DNA from: Sinotaia quadrata
Lineage: Eukaryota > Mollusca > Gastropoda > Architaenioglossa > Viviparidae
Length of the DNA: 64,000 nt
Assembly: GCA_028829895.1 (NCBI GenBank)
Contig: CM054182.1
Coordinates: forward strand, 9,103,001 to 9,167,000
Direction: 5' to 3'
Part shown: positions 39,052 through 50,415 of the stretch, piece after piece
Layout: every line of letters begins with the position of its first letter
Position numbering within the stretch: the first letter of the stretch is position 1
The notes under the pieces: generated by a model
Told to the model about the DNA's origin: nothing
Seen by the model: the letters and a program-made list of their open reading frames with translations, nothing else
Databases searched by the model: none
Position numbers and translations under genes: made by a program

Positions 39052-40663
39052 CATTTAATGGTTATGATTATGATTATTATTATTAATAATAATCAGCCAT
39101 AACTAATTACAAGTGATGACAATCTTAATTTATGCTTTTAATAATTCTCCAGAAAACATCACTTGTCTCTCTCACTTGGCAGATATGTGGTGCTGTAAAC
39201 GTTTCCTCTCTTTCAAAACATTAAAGACAAACATTCACTGCCACACAATATTTCATTAGGTAGAAAACTTCTTACCAAAGGAGAAGATAAATCTGTTTTT
39301 AATCTATATTTAGCAAACTCACATCCAACCATTATCTCTCCAAATTATGGTTATAAATATTTGTAAGAAGATCAATAAATTTATTAAATCAACAATCAAA
39401 ATATACATATAACAAATACAACAAAAAGATTACTTGACATCAATATTTCCACACACCATGTTAAATAGTTTTAAATAGTCTTATATCGTAACATAATTCA
39501 AAAGATTAGTGTCAATATAAATCACAGGGTAATTTCTTATCAGAGAACAGAAATGGAGTTATAGAGATAATAGTGATAATAGCTTGTACATAACCTTGTC
39601 AAGACGATGCTGCAATAGTCTTTCATGAGCTTCATAACAAAGTTACAAGCATATTGTTCGCAATAGAATCGTCAGTTTCACATGTCCTCTAGCATGGTGT
39701 AGAGTTTAGACTGTTCTGTCAGCCAGTGTTCTCTCGAGACTAATTTGAGCACTCCTTCGCTGTATTAGTTCCCCCAAACAGAGCAATTTCCAGTAACTTC
39801 CTTGTACCAGAAATTCCACGATGTAGTCGAGCATACACGCCACCATATATCAACAGAGAGTTGTGTATCTTTACATTTACACACTGAGGCTAGAAACTTC
39901 TCGAATCTACCACAGTCATAGCAGATTATAAATCAGTAAACTGAAGATCTGGAAAAAACGAAAAGGCTGCTTCTTCCCTGTAAAATATCATCAGGGAACA
40001 AACACTAAGTTTCCACTTTATTCATCTCTAACTCCATTCTTTCTTACATTCGAGTCTCAACTTAAAGTTTCCTGCAGTATTTATTAGCCCAATACATGCA
40101 AACAGCATAATAAATACAACATAGCAATTTTATGACCAGGTTCACTAGAAACAATGTCAAATGATTAGCATGCTACATACATGCATCATAGTTCACAATT
40201 TGAAGAAATAATAGTCTACTCACATAATATGTCTATGTAAAATGCAAGTATAACATACCAATAGCAAAAAGGCACAAAATATTTCTAAGTCCATTCTCTC
40301 TCAATCAGTCAGTTAACTCACCATGAAGCTAACAGCCACCTTTCATGACTGGATTCTGCCACTCCAAATTCATAGTGATTAAAAAATAGATTCTTTTCAA
40401 TAGATAAACTTTGATTTCAGCCCATTGGCTGGTCTAGTTCTTGTAAATTTTAACCATTTGATAATAAAAACTACTTATCCACCTAAAACTGGTTTAGATT
40501 ACATCAGCAAATTAGCACATTTTCCAACTGAGTTGTTTACTCCAACTCTTGCCACTTACAAAAATGTTATCATAAGTAGTGCTCAAGGTCGGGTTACTTT
40601 GACATTTAACAATTTATATAACAATTAAGTTTTGAAATAGGGATAGGCAAATTTAAGCCACAG
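39052..40663 (+). mobile_element. Dispersed element family A, copy 4 (full length, about 1.6 kb)
   Basis: It aligns end to end by eye with the reverse complement of 62034-63665. Start words are TTAATGGTTATGATTAT and CATAACTAATTACAAGTGAT. Middle words are GTAACTTCCTTGTACCAGAA and CTACCACAGTCATA. End words are AATTTATATAACAATTAAGT and GGATAGGCAAATTTAAGCCA. Both copies are close to 1.61-1.63 kb, so these are probably the element's limits. No long open frame, no clear inverted termini and no obvious target duplication are visible, so the class is unknown. It may be a non-autonomous DNA element or a Helitron-like derivative. Confidence 0.85.
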
Positions 40664-40689
40664 ATTCAAATACCCATTTGGACGGTTTG

Positions 40690-41300
40690 TGCATTGCACA
40701 ATCCACTGACTAGTGTAAGCTCATAACTCCAGCTAAACGACAAGACCAGTTCATCGACTAGTGTAAACTCGTAACTCTGGTTAAATGACCAGTCTATGAC
40801 TAATGTAAACTAATAATTAGTGCTAAATGATCAGTCTGTGACTAGTGTACATTCATAATTACGACTAAATTTACCAGTCTATGACAGATGAAAACTAATA
40901 ATTAAGGCTAAATGACCGGTCTATGACTAGTGCAAACTCAAATCGGATTAAATGACCAGTCTACGACTAGTGTAAACTCATACTCACGGCTAAATGACCT
41001 GCTATGATTCGTGTAAACTCATAATTACGGCTAAATGACCAGTCTACGACTAGTGTAAACTCATACTCACGGCTAAATGACCAGTCTATGACTAGTGTAA
41101 ACTCATAATTACGGCTAAATGACCAGTCTACGACTAGTGTAAACTCATACTCAAGGGCTAAATAACCCGCTATGATTCGTGTAAACTCATAATTACGGCT
41201 AAATGACCTGCTATGATTCGTGTAAACTCATAATTACGGCTAAATGACCAGTCTATTGCTAGTGTTAACTCATAATTACGGCTAAATGAGAAGACAAAAA
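40690..41300. repeat. 42-bp minisatellite, about 14 copies
   Basis: GGCTAAATGACCAGTCTA(C/T)G followed by ACTAGTGTAAACTCATA recurs about every 40-43 bp. Two sub-types (ending ATAATTACGG or ATACTCACGG) alternate in the 40,970-41,150 part, giving a local dimer. A diverged edge extends to about 41410. Confidence 0.93.
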
Positions 41301-41814
41301 AAATCAACTGCACGTAATCCACGACGTCATACGTTTCAAAGAAGACGGATTCTAAAGGCAGGTGTATGCATAAAGAATTGACCAGTGTAAACTCATGATT
41401 ATGACTAAAAGCCACTGATCAATCCACTGGACATAATCCACAACGACGCCAAAAATAAATTTATCTCGGCACTATAAACGGCACACGACCAAACTTAAAA
41501 TGGTCTCAATATAAACGACTGACTTCTGATGTTCACTGATCTCGCGGGCGGGACCGATCGCGTACCTTGCCATTTCCCGTGTGCACAGAATGGAACCAGT
41601 GCTGAAATCGTCTCTCTGACAAACAGCTGACAGTGTTGTATAACCAAACGAAAAGGCTCGACTCAAGATGTGTTTTTGTTTGGGGAGGGGGGGGTGTCAT
41701 TTTTTTAAAAGTTGGATTGGGCGAGTGTCGTTATTTGTGTGTGGGGAGGATACTATGTTCAGTTGTATATTCAGTAATACCACTGGTATCGACATGGCGA
41801 CTGCCAGACAATCA
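41301..41814. other. Unique sequence with a very weak micro-exon candidate
   Basis: On the minus strand TGTTTGTCAG precedes 50 bases ending AATGGCAAG before GTACGC (about 41571-41620). The acceptor lacks a pyrimidine tract and two frames are open, so I do not call it. A G-rich run lies near 41682-41693. Confidence 0.4.
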
Positions 41815-42005
41815 AATAGAACAATGACTTGATAAAGAAATGACAAAATTGTCATTGCATTCCCATAAAGAAACTAAGCGTACACAAGTACATAAAACTA
41901 GTAAAATCAAACAGAACAATGACTTGATAAAGAAATGACAAAATTGTCATTGCATTCCCATAACGAAATTAAGCGTATACATGTACATAAAACTAGTAAA
42001 ATCAA
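41815..42005. repeat. 95-bp tandem duplication
   Basis: GAACAATGACTTGATAAAGA and CATAAAACTAGTAAAATCAA occur in two copies about 95 bp apart, with only a few differences. Confidence 0.94.
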
Positions 42006-42117
42006 CTTCGACAGGACATGCCGGTAAAATTCAAAGTTCTTCCATAAGGTTATCAGAGACTTGCGCAAACTGTAACTGTAGATCAGATCAACTGCCATAC
42101 TTAGTCTAATATGACAC

Positions 42118-42240
42118 AGTCGGTCTCTCAAAGTTGTGAAATGTTTCCTACTTATTTCAGTCGGTCTCAAAGTTGTGTAATGTTTCCTACCTATTTCAGT
42201 CGGTCTCAAAGTTGTGTAACTTTTCCTACTTATTTCCCAT
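42118..42240. repeat. 39-41-bp minisatellite, 3 copies
   Basis: CGGTCTCAAAGTTGTGTAA starts near 42121, 42162 and 42201. Confidence 0.93.
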
Positions 42241-42329
42241 CGCTGCATAAAAAGACTTACTTTTGAAATTTACCTTTTACACATATTTTTTAAATAAATT
42301 AATAACGAAACAACTGAAAAAAGAAACGC

Positions 42330-42540
42330 AAAGAACAGAGAAATCCAACACATTATTTTAAATTAAACCTTTCTAAAAATCTAACGAGATATCTAACTTA
42401 AGGTGCACATATTATTTTCTGTTAAACCTTCTTTCTACACATCTGACTATTAAGCTAACTTAAGATGCACACATTATTTTAAATCAACCCTTCTTCACTT
42501 CCAACTAGAGAGCTAACTTAAGGTGCACACATGCGCGTCC
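42330..42540. repeat. Degenerate 60-bp repeat, about 3 copies
   Basis: GCTAACTTAAG(G/A)TGCACA and ACATTATTTTAAAT recur about every 60 bp. Confidence 0.82.
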
Positions 42541-43317
42541 ATAAGTTACAAGAAAAATAAAATTTCAAAGGGTTGGAAAGAAAAGACCGACACACAGAAA
42601 AGTGATAAATACAAAAAGAAACAAAAGGAAGCTCTTCATGAATTATGAATTTTTCACAGTTAGAAGTTATCATTTTTTTAGGTCAAGGTTATTCTCCTTT
42701 CTTTTCTTTTTCAACTAAATGCGATAATCATCTTTTATTTACTTCTGTTTCTTTAATTTTTTTATTTAAAGTTGAAAAGCGAACACAACACATACTCTAT
42801 CAATTTACTAATGTTCCATTAATTATATTATCAAAGTACACACACACAGAAAAAGTAAAAAGAAAGAGTGGATAGAATGAAAGTCTTTAAACATATTTTG
42901 TAAATGTAAATATTTTTTGCAGATACTATATTTTTAATACAGCCATTAAACGAATTGATGTTTCTAGCGAGAGATAAGATTTTACGATTGTGAACAGTGC
43001 TCGCCCAAAACACATAAATTTCTCCCATCCATCCCAGCATCTCCGCCGGGAACTTCCACCTGACGCGAAAGTCAACAAACATCACTATGGCAACGAGAAA
43101 ACATCACGCTATTATTGTATTCGTATTTCTCTTCCTGGTATGCGCACGCTAGGCCGCCAGCCCGTTCGCACATGTGTTCTTTACATCTTGTCAATCATCG
43201 CAAGCTACCGACAATCTGAAAGCAGCTGCACCTGACGTCAATAACTATTTAAAATCAAATGCAGACATCTGGAGAGCCAACCTCTTCAGAGGTACTTGCA
43301 AGATAACAATGTGTATG
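42541..43317. other. Unique sequence, no gene seen
   Basis: Short frames on both strands have no recognisable domain. No further repeat. Confidence 0.5.
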
Positions 43318-43324
43318 TGTGTGT

Positions 43325-43380
<56 letters not shown>
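43318..43380. repeat. (GT)n passing into (GA)n microsatellite
   Basis: A GT run changes abruptly to a GA run of about 40 bases. Confidence 0.97.
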
Positions 43381-43381
<1 letters not shown>

Positions 43382-43770
43382 ACGTGCACGACTATAAAGT
43401 CTCGAACGCTTACGTTTATTTATTTATTCTGGATACCACAAATTTTATGGTAAATGGCAGACATACGTAAAAGCTAACACCTCGCAAATGCGTATCACGT
43501 GTTCTTACAAATTCATCCAAACGACCGTAAACTGAAGTGACAAACAAAAGGCTGGTGTGTTCTGCGCATGTGTTGTTCACTCGTCTCCTGATGCGTCATC
43601 GCTTTTTAAAAATAAATAAATTAAAATTTAAAAAGCCTGCAATCGATGTCTAATAAGTTGCAGTGGAAGCTCCGATAATATTGTACTACTCTTCTCTTTA
43701 TTTTTTCTTTTAGGAATAATTGTAAGAGTAGGAGAAATAAAATACACACACACATACACGCACGCACACG

Positions 43771-43803
<33 letters not shown>

Positions 43804-44884
43804 GTATCATATCACCTTGTAGAATCCGAACAAAATAATACTTAAGAATGTACAGCCTACTGTCAAAATGGTCGCAGCATGAAGAAGCATTTAATTACGA
43901 CTGAAAAATAGAAATAACAAATATTACCCTCTCTCCTGCGCCTCCCCCCCCCCCCCCCGCCATCTCCCTATATGTATAAGAAAATGTGCGTGTGGAGTGT
44001 GTACGTAGGGAAGGAGGTTGGGGGAGGGGATTGTCCATATTTGTAATGCACAGAGAGTGCACGATTCCAACACGCTGTTTGAAGTCTAATCCAGCACAAA
44101 CACGAATTACGCCATATTTCCATCAAATCATCTGGAAATAAGTTTCTCGAGTGTTCCCGCATTCAAAGTGGTTTTCCATGCAAATTCTCAGTGACAGTGA
44201 TAAAAGCGGTCACAATATTACAGCTTGAAATCCCTAGCCCTCAGGTGTTCCTGCCGCCAGCCTGAGCCACAGGCACAAACACTCAACGTTCACCTCTCTG
44301 CACCTTTTAAAAAAGGAAATTATATTTTGTTAAGGACTAGAGAGAGTTGAGGAGTACTCATTAAACAGGCGAACTAGCACTGAAACACCTGTACTGTTTG
44401 AAATAAGAAAGCAAAATTAAAAGATAAATAGTCTTTCTGCCCTGGTCATATTTGTTCTTTCTCTAAAGAAATACAAGTTAAAAACAAGGGAAGCTTAAAT
44501 GGGTAGCCATGCCTGTTTGTTGACGGATTAGTTGCATACATTCCAGTGGTACACGAAATGCCTGTTTATATAATACAAATGTAGGCCAAGTGTCGGATAC
44601 ACTGTCTCTGGTTTACCCGTCAAACAAAAAGAGCCTTTGAACAGTTCGTAAAACTGCATCAACAATTTCTAAAGTGCAAATATATGCCATAAGAAACGCG
44701 ATGGAACCAGAGAAATTCACGCAACATCCAAAATCTTAGTGGAATCTCCGAAGACGTTTCAATCTTAATATTAATTAATTAATACACAACTATAGGTGAA
44801 GTCAGAGTTCATGGACGAGTATTTTCTGTAAATTTCAGGCATGGTGCATGTTGCAAGGAAAAACGTGCTTCCCAAACTGTCGCG
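43381..44884. other. Mostly unique sequence, no gene seen
   Basis: CA/CT microsatellites lie at about 43744-43803 and a C homopolymer near 43946-43958. No supported coding region. Confidence 0.5.
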
Positions 44885-45350
44885 TGACAAACAACATTCA
44901 AAGTAAGTAGATCGGTTACTAGCAAAGAAACAAATGAACACATTTACATTACCGGTAGAATGTATTAGCAGTCACGTGAGAAACATTCCAACAATGAAAG
45001 GAATAAACACATTTGCATTATCGGTGTCCTGATAAGCAGCCACGCGACAAATATCCTAATTAAGTATTTCGTTTTCAGAATAAGCACATTTACTACCTGC
45101 ATGCTTGTATTAGTAGTCACGTGATAATCATTATTCAAAATAAGTAGATCGTTCTCAGAACACAATCGAATAAACAAGTTTGCTAATAATGTATTAGCAG
45201 TCACGTGACAAACATTATTCAAAATAAGTAGATCGTTCTCAGCACACAATCGAATAAACAAGTTTGCTAATACAGGCACACCAAGTATTAACAGTCACGT
45301 GACAATTATTACTCAAATTACGAAGATCGTTCACAACAAAACAAGAAATA
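44885..45350. repeat. Minisatellite (about 80-100 bp units) carrying a CACGTG palindrome
   Basis: Units contain GTATTAGCAGTCACGTGACA, AAAATAAGTAGATCGTTCTC and AATCGAATAAACAAGTTTGC. GTCACGTGA(C/G/T) is present at 44971, 45115, 45200 and 45294. Decayed versions lie at 44879 (GTCGCGTGAC) and 45039 (GCCACGCGAC). CACGTG is the core site of several bHLH factors; any binding is inference. Confidence 0.9.
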
Positions 45351-45459
45351 AATACGTTTTCACTGCTCCTAGAAGATCGAGGGTAAAAACAATAATTTTA
45401 TAGATCTATATAAAACAAGACAAGCTGACTCGCAGAATGGCAGAAACAAAATTGTTCTA

Positions 45460-46140
45460 TTTAAAACTAAATGTACCTAACTAAATGTGTTCTACCAATA
45501 TAATGAATATAACTAAGAAAAAAGTATATTCTACCAATATATATCTAATAAAAACTTTATTCTATCATTAAGTTGGATATATGCAACTAAAAGTCCTTTC
45601 TATCAATATGGTGGATATATCTAACAAAAAGTCAGTTCTACCAATATCGTGGATATATCTGACCAAAAAAAAAAATCTGTTTTGCCAATAAGGTGGATAT
45701 ATCTAACAAAAAATCTTGTCTGCCAATAAGGTGGATATATTTAACAAAAATTCTGTTCTGCCACAATAAGTGGATATATCTAACAAAAAGTCTGTTCTGA
45801 AAATAAGGTAAATATATGTAACAAAAAGTCTGTTTTACCAATAAGGTGGATATATTTAACTAAAAGTCTGTTCTGAAAATAAGGTAAATATATCTAACAT
45901 AAAGAATGTTTTACCAATAAGGTAGATATATCTAAGAAAAAATATTTTATGCCCATAAGGTGGATATAAAACATATTTTATACAACAAAAATGTCAGTTC
46001 TACCAATAAAGTGAATATGTCTTACAAAAAGTCTGTTCTACCAATAAGATAAATATATTTGACAAAATGTCTTTTCTACCAATAAGATGAATATATTTGA
46101 CAAAATGTCTGTTCTACCAGTATAGTGAGCATATCTAACA
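45460..46140. repeat. 38-40-bp minisatellite, about 16 copies
   Basis: GTCTGTTCT(A/G)CCAATAAGG followed by TGGATATATCTAACAAAAA recurs about every 38-40 bp. Copies are moderately diverged. The array is continuous in sequence type with the next one. Confidence 0.92.
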
Positions 46141-46179
46141 AAAACACTCAAACAATGAAGGAAGTGTACCCAACGAAAA

Positions 46180-46595
46180 GACTTCTACCAATAAAATTAA
46201 CATCTCAAGGAAAATGTTCTACATTAAGATGAACGTAAAACGGCTGTTCTACCAATAAAATTAACATCTCAAGGATAATGTTATACATCAAGATGAACGT
46301 AAAACGGCTGTTCTACCAATAAAATTAACATCTCAAGGATAATGTTCTACATCAAGATGAACGTAAAACGGCTGTTCTACCAATAAAATTAACATCTCAA
46401 GGATAATGTTCTACATTAAGATGAACGTAAAACGGCTGTTCTACCAATAAAATTAACATCTCAAGGATAATGTTCTACATTAAGATGAACGTAAAACGGC
46501 TGTTCTACCAATAAAATTAACATCTCAAGGATAATGTTCTACATTAAGATGAACGTAAAACGGCTGTTCTACCGAAGAGGCTAACGTATCTAATT
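46180..46595. repeat. 64-bp dimeric minisatellite, about 6 copies, derived from the 38-bp array
   Basis: The unit has two halves, GTTCTACCAATAAAATTAAC and GTTCTACATTAAGATGAACG, both related to the neighbouring TTCTACCAATAAGATGAATA monomer. Four consecutive units are almost identical. The two halves were therefore fixed as one 64-bp unit and amplified recently. Confidence 0.94.
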
Positions 46596-46702
46596 ATAAC
46601 TCTTGTAACCAATAAGATAAATGTGTCTAACAAGCCAGAATCATCAACGACTTTAACCTCAACACGAAGATAAATTTAACAAATTTTATACAAGTGTTCA
46701 TG

Positions 46703-46703
<1 letters not shown>

Positions 46704-46769
<66 letters not shown>

Positions 46770-46795
46770 CGCACGCACGCACACACACACACACA
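46704..46795. repeat. (CT)n + (CGCA)n + (CA)n microsatellite
   Basis: About 62 bases of CT are followed by CGCA tetranucleotides and a CA run. Confidence 0.97.
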
Positions 46796-47435
46796 ATAAG
46801 TGAAACCCAGACATTTTTACAACGACAAAATATAATAAATATGCATAATATCAAACCCATTATCGCATTTTATCATACAAGTGCCCACACTCACATTATA
46901 CAAGATGAATATATTTTTTTTTACTTCACTAAAATAAAATATTTTAAGGTAGCAGTTAATAATTAATCAATGACGGCTTAAAGGGTCTGAAATACTTGTG
47001 TAGGGGATGGGAGAGACGGATCGCTGATTCTCTAAAAGAACATAAAATTATATTGACTTAATTCCACTGACTCCCACCGTCTGCCCTTTAAATTATTCCT
47101 GCTGGGTCTGTTTATCTAGCTCGCGCTGCGATGAGTTTGGGTGCAAAATTTCGTTTCCCTTTTAAATGAAGACACATCTGTTCCCCCCTCCCCCTCCCAG
47201 ACCAACAAGTTCATCGTGACGCAATATGCACGTTCGCGAAAACAAAACACACTGAAAGTGCGAGTTAAACAGAAACAATGAAATCGTGAACTACGGGTTC
47301 AGTTTTGTGATTCAGTCCGACTAGTTTTGAGCTCATAATTGTTATCTGGTACTTATGACTGCGCTTGTAATACTTTGTCTCAAAGCGTGGATCAGCCGTT
47401 GTTAGCAAAAGGGTCGGAAAACAATTTGTTAGCAT
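46796..47435. other. Unique sequence, no gene seen
   Basis: No gene or repeat recognised. Confidence 0.5.
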
Positions 47436-47990
47436 TTGTGTCCGTTTCAAGGAAAGAAAAATGTGTCCGTTGCAAGAAGAGAAAATTGTGACCATTTCAA
47501 GGAGAGGAAAGTGTGTCAATTTCAAGGAGAGAAAAGGTGTGTCAGTTTCAAGGAGAGAAATGTGTCCGTTGCAAGAAGAGAAAATTGTGACCATTTCAAG
47601 GAGAGGAAAGTGTGTCAATTTCAAGGAGAGAAAAGGTGTGTCAGTTTCAAGGAGAGAAATGTGTCAGCTTCAAGGAGAGAAATGTGTCAGTTCCAGAAGA
47701 GAAAAGTGTTTCAGCTTCAAGGAGAGAAATGTGTCAGCTTCAAGGAAAGAAATGTGACAGCTCCAAGGAGAGAAAAGTGTTTCAGTTTCAAGGAGATAAA
47801 TGTGTCAGCTTCAAGTTGAGAAATGTGTCAGCACCAGGAGAGAAAAGTGTTTCAGTTTCAAGAAGAGAAACGTGTCAGCTTCAAGGAGAGACAAGCGTGT
47901 CAGTCTCAAGGAGCGAAATGTGTGTTTCAGAGATAGAAAAATGTTCCAGTTTCAAAGATAAGATGTCCGTTTCAATAAGAGAAAAAAGAG
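47436..47990. repeat. 24-bp purine-rich minisatellite with a 99-bp higher-order unit; open frames
   Basis: GTGTCAGTTTCAAGGAGAG and variants recur every 22-27 bp. A 99-bp block starting GTGTCCGTTGCAAGAAGAG is duplicated (47463 and 47562). As 99 is divisible by three, plus-strand frames of 98-141 codons stay open and read as Phe-Gln-Gly-Glu-Lys / Phe-Lys-Glu-Arg repeats. Unit length drifts and indels move the pattern between frames, so selection for coding is unlikely. Confidence 0.9.
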
Positions 47991-48198
47991 ACTGTGGTCA
48001 CACAACTCCAAAACCCGTTGCATACAGTGTACAATGATCAACATTAAAATGTTCGCAATTAAGAGGTGGGATTGAATTATTACTGCAAGATAGTGCAAAC
48101 TAAACAAGGGTGTTATAATGCAAAGATCTGAAGTGCTCACATATATAATGAGTGCCATGAAATCGCGATCACTGCAAATTCTGTCGCTGGTTTGTGCC

Positions 48199-48332
48199 AA
48201 GATGTTCTTGCGAATATTGCGTATAGTATCAAATCACCAACAAAAAATAGTATTCATTAATATATAGATGTTCTTGCGAATATTGCGTATAGTATCAAAT
48301 CACCAACAAAAAATAGTATTCATTAATATATA
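48199..48332. repeat. 66-bp tandem duplication
   Basis: GATGTTCTTGCGAATATTGC starts at 48201 and 48267. The two copies are identical by eye up to the trailing ATATAT tract. Confidence 0.95.
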
Positions 48333-48663
48333 TATCTGAATAGAACTTTTGTAAGGAAAGATACAGAAAATTATTCTTCATAAATACTTCTCTTTCTCCT
48401 GCAATAACGGTTTCTGAAGGGGGGAAAATTGTGATAAGAAAGAAAAATAATTAATGTCATGCTGGTAGATTACGGCTGACCGACTTTAATATAAAAACAA
48501 AAATACACAAGTGTCTTTATTCTAATTTATAAGTAAGCATCAAACTGTATGCGAGTCCTTCTTTCATAATTAAGTTGGAAAGAGTAATGAGGACGTCTTG
48601 CAACCATTAACATAGACTTTGTTCAATCTCACAGTGCAGCAATTCACGTGCAATGCACGCACA
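48333..48663. other. Unique sequence, no gene seen
   Basis: No feature recognised. Confidence 0.5.
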
Positions 48664-48862
<199 letters not shown>

Positions 48863-48899
48863 GGTATCTAAAGCATACGTTTTCTATTCAAAAACCAAA

Positions 48900-49270
48900 T
48901 TTTAAATCAAGTATTAGATGAGCTAAATGAATCTTTTATAAGGAGATGCACAAATGAAACAAAGATAACTTTTAAAGAAAACGGTTTCCTGTAAAGTTTG
49001 TATCAAATGGAAATAACTTCTGAATGAACATAGTTTCCAGTAAGGGTTATATGCAACAAGACAACTCATAGGAGCGCGGTTTCCAGTAAAAATGTATATG
49101 AAACGAGATCATTTTTCAAAGAGCGAGGTTTTCAAGTAAAATGGATATAAGATGGAGATAACTTCTAAAGGGAGCGAGATTTCTCATAATATATATATAT
49201 ATATGAACCAGAGATAACTTCCCAAGAGAGCGATGTTTCCAGTAAAGGTGATATGAAACGGAGATAACTT
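48900..49270. repeat. Degenerate minisatellite of about 55-65 bp
   Basis: GAGATAACTT(C/T), GGTTTCCAGTAAA and GAGCGAG words recur between 48960 and 49265 with variable spacing. Confidence 0.75.
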
Positions 49271-49570
49271 TCAATAATGATTATATAATATTGCAGTGCG
49301 ATATTAGAACAGCTTTTTAAATTTTGTTTGATTTTGTGTGTATGTGCGTGTATGTGAGTATGTAACTTATTTTAAATGATTTTAAAAAATAAAGTAAAAC
49401 TTTAAAAGACTATAATACTTGTACATTTCCAAGTAGTATTTTTCTTTCAATGAAGTAAAAAAAAAAATAGCTGGAAATAACTAATACCGATTTTTTTTTT
49501 TTTTTGGGGGGGGTCGACTTTGTTGTCTTCTCTTTAATTCATTTTAATAAAGTAGTTCCCAGTGTCTTAT
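49271..49570. other. AT-rich sequence, no gene seen
   Basis: Homopolymer A and T runs near 49460 and 49490 and a G run near 49507. Nothing else. Confidence 0.5.
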
Positions 49571-49680
49571 TATCGCGCAATTAATGAGGAGAGGGTTTAT
49601 TTTCTATTGCGCAATTAATTAGGGGAGGGTTTATTTTCTATTGCGCAATTAATTAGGGGAGGGTTTATTTTCTATTCTGC
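49571..49680. repeat. 34-bp minisatellite, 3 copies
   Basis: GCGCAATTAATTAGGGGAGG followed by GTTTATTTTCTATT starts near 49575, 49609 and 49643. Confidence 0.95.
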
Positions 49681-50139
49681 ATGTTATTCCTTTTAAGATC
49701 GTCTTTACTTTTGTTCCCTTTTTATATTCAATGGTTTCTAAGAATACACGTGTTAAATCAGCTATATATAGATTGATATTACTTAGACTTTTTAAGAAAT
49801 AAATATTTTTCTCTCCATTTTATTCCTGCAGTTGCATTCAATTTAAAAACTTTATTCTCTTGCTTCGGGTGTTAATATCAAAGTCAGATACAGGAATTAA
49901 GTATCAACGTGTGAGAATGCCCACACACCCCATAAAAATGTTAAATGTGAATGAAAAGGCAAATCTAAAAAGAAATGGTTAGTTTTCAATCAGTTCTTCC
50001 TGATATAAATGTACACACAACATAAATACATTCTTTGTGAGGAGTGAGAGGCAGATAAACTGTGCTATTTTACACGGCAGCTTAAAGACCCAACTAAACC
50101 CAAGAACAAAAATTGTGCGAGGTTTCCTTTAAAAGCATC
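49681..50139. other. AT-rich unique sequence, no gene seen
   Basis: No feature recognised. Confidence 0.5.
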
Positions 50140-50415
50140 TCGATTCTTCAGCCCACCCTGTGTGTACCCTTGCAACTGATAACAAATGTAAACCCCCTTT
50201 CTCTCACCTATCTCTAGGCGGGGAAGCAGTTAAAGCTGGACGACGAACTCGGCGCCGTGGTAGGAGAGAATAGTGTAGTGTTGGAGAAGATCCGAACCTA
50301 GTCCTCACCACCGGACGGTCCAGGCCGAAATCCAGGCGATCGAGCAAGGTGTTTGCCCGTGGGCTGGAGCCCACGATCTCTAAATGAATCATGGCGACCA
50401 CTCTGTCACCCACTT
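50140..50415 (-). mobile_element. Candidate tRNA-derived SINE
   Basis: Read on the minus strand, the block begins GGGTGACAGAGTGGTCGCCA, resembling a tRNA A-box region (AGTGGT). About 35 bases later comes GTGGGCTCCAGCCCAC, a stem-loop in the position and shape of a T-arm/B-box, followed by GGGCAAACACC. A GC-rich body of about 150 bp and then AT-rich sequence follow. A tRNA-like head joined to an unrelated body is the hallmark of tRNA-derived SINEs. The B-box departs from the usual GGTTCGANNCC, and no second copy is visible here, so the call is tentative. A 69-codon frame on the same strand is not a gene. Confidence 0.42.

Noticed and set aside
41571..41620. 50-bp minus-strand micro-exon with GTACGC donor
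   Set aside because: The acceptor has almost no pyrimidine tract and two frames are open.
50340..50415. A functional tRNA gene on the minus strand
   Set aside because: The A-box and B-box are only approximate and no convincing anticodon arm or acceptor stem pairs; a SINE head fits better.
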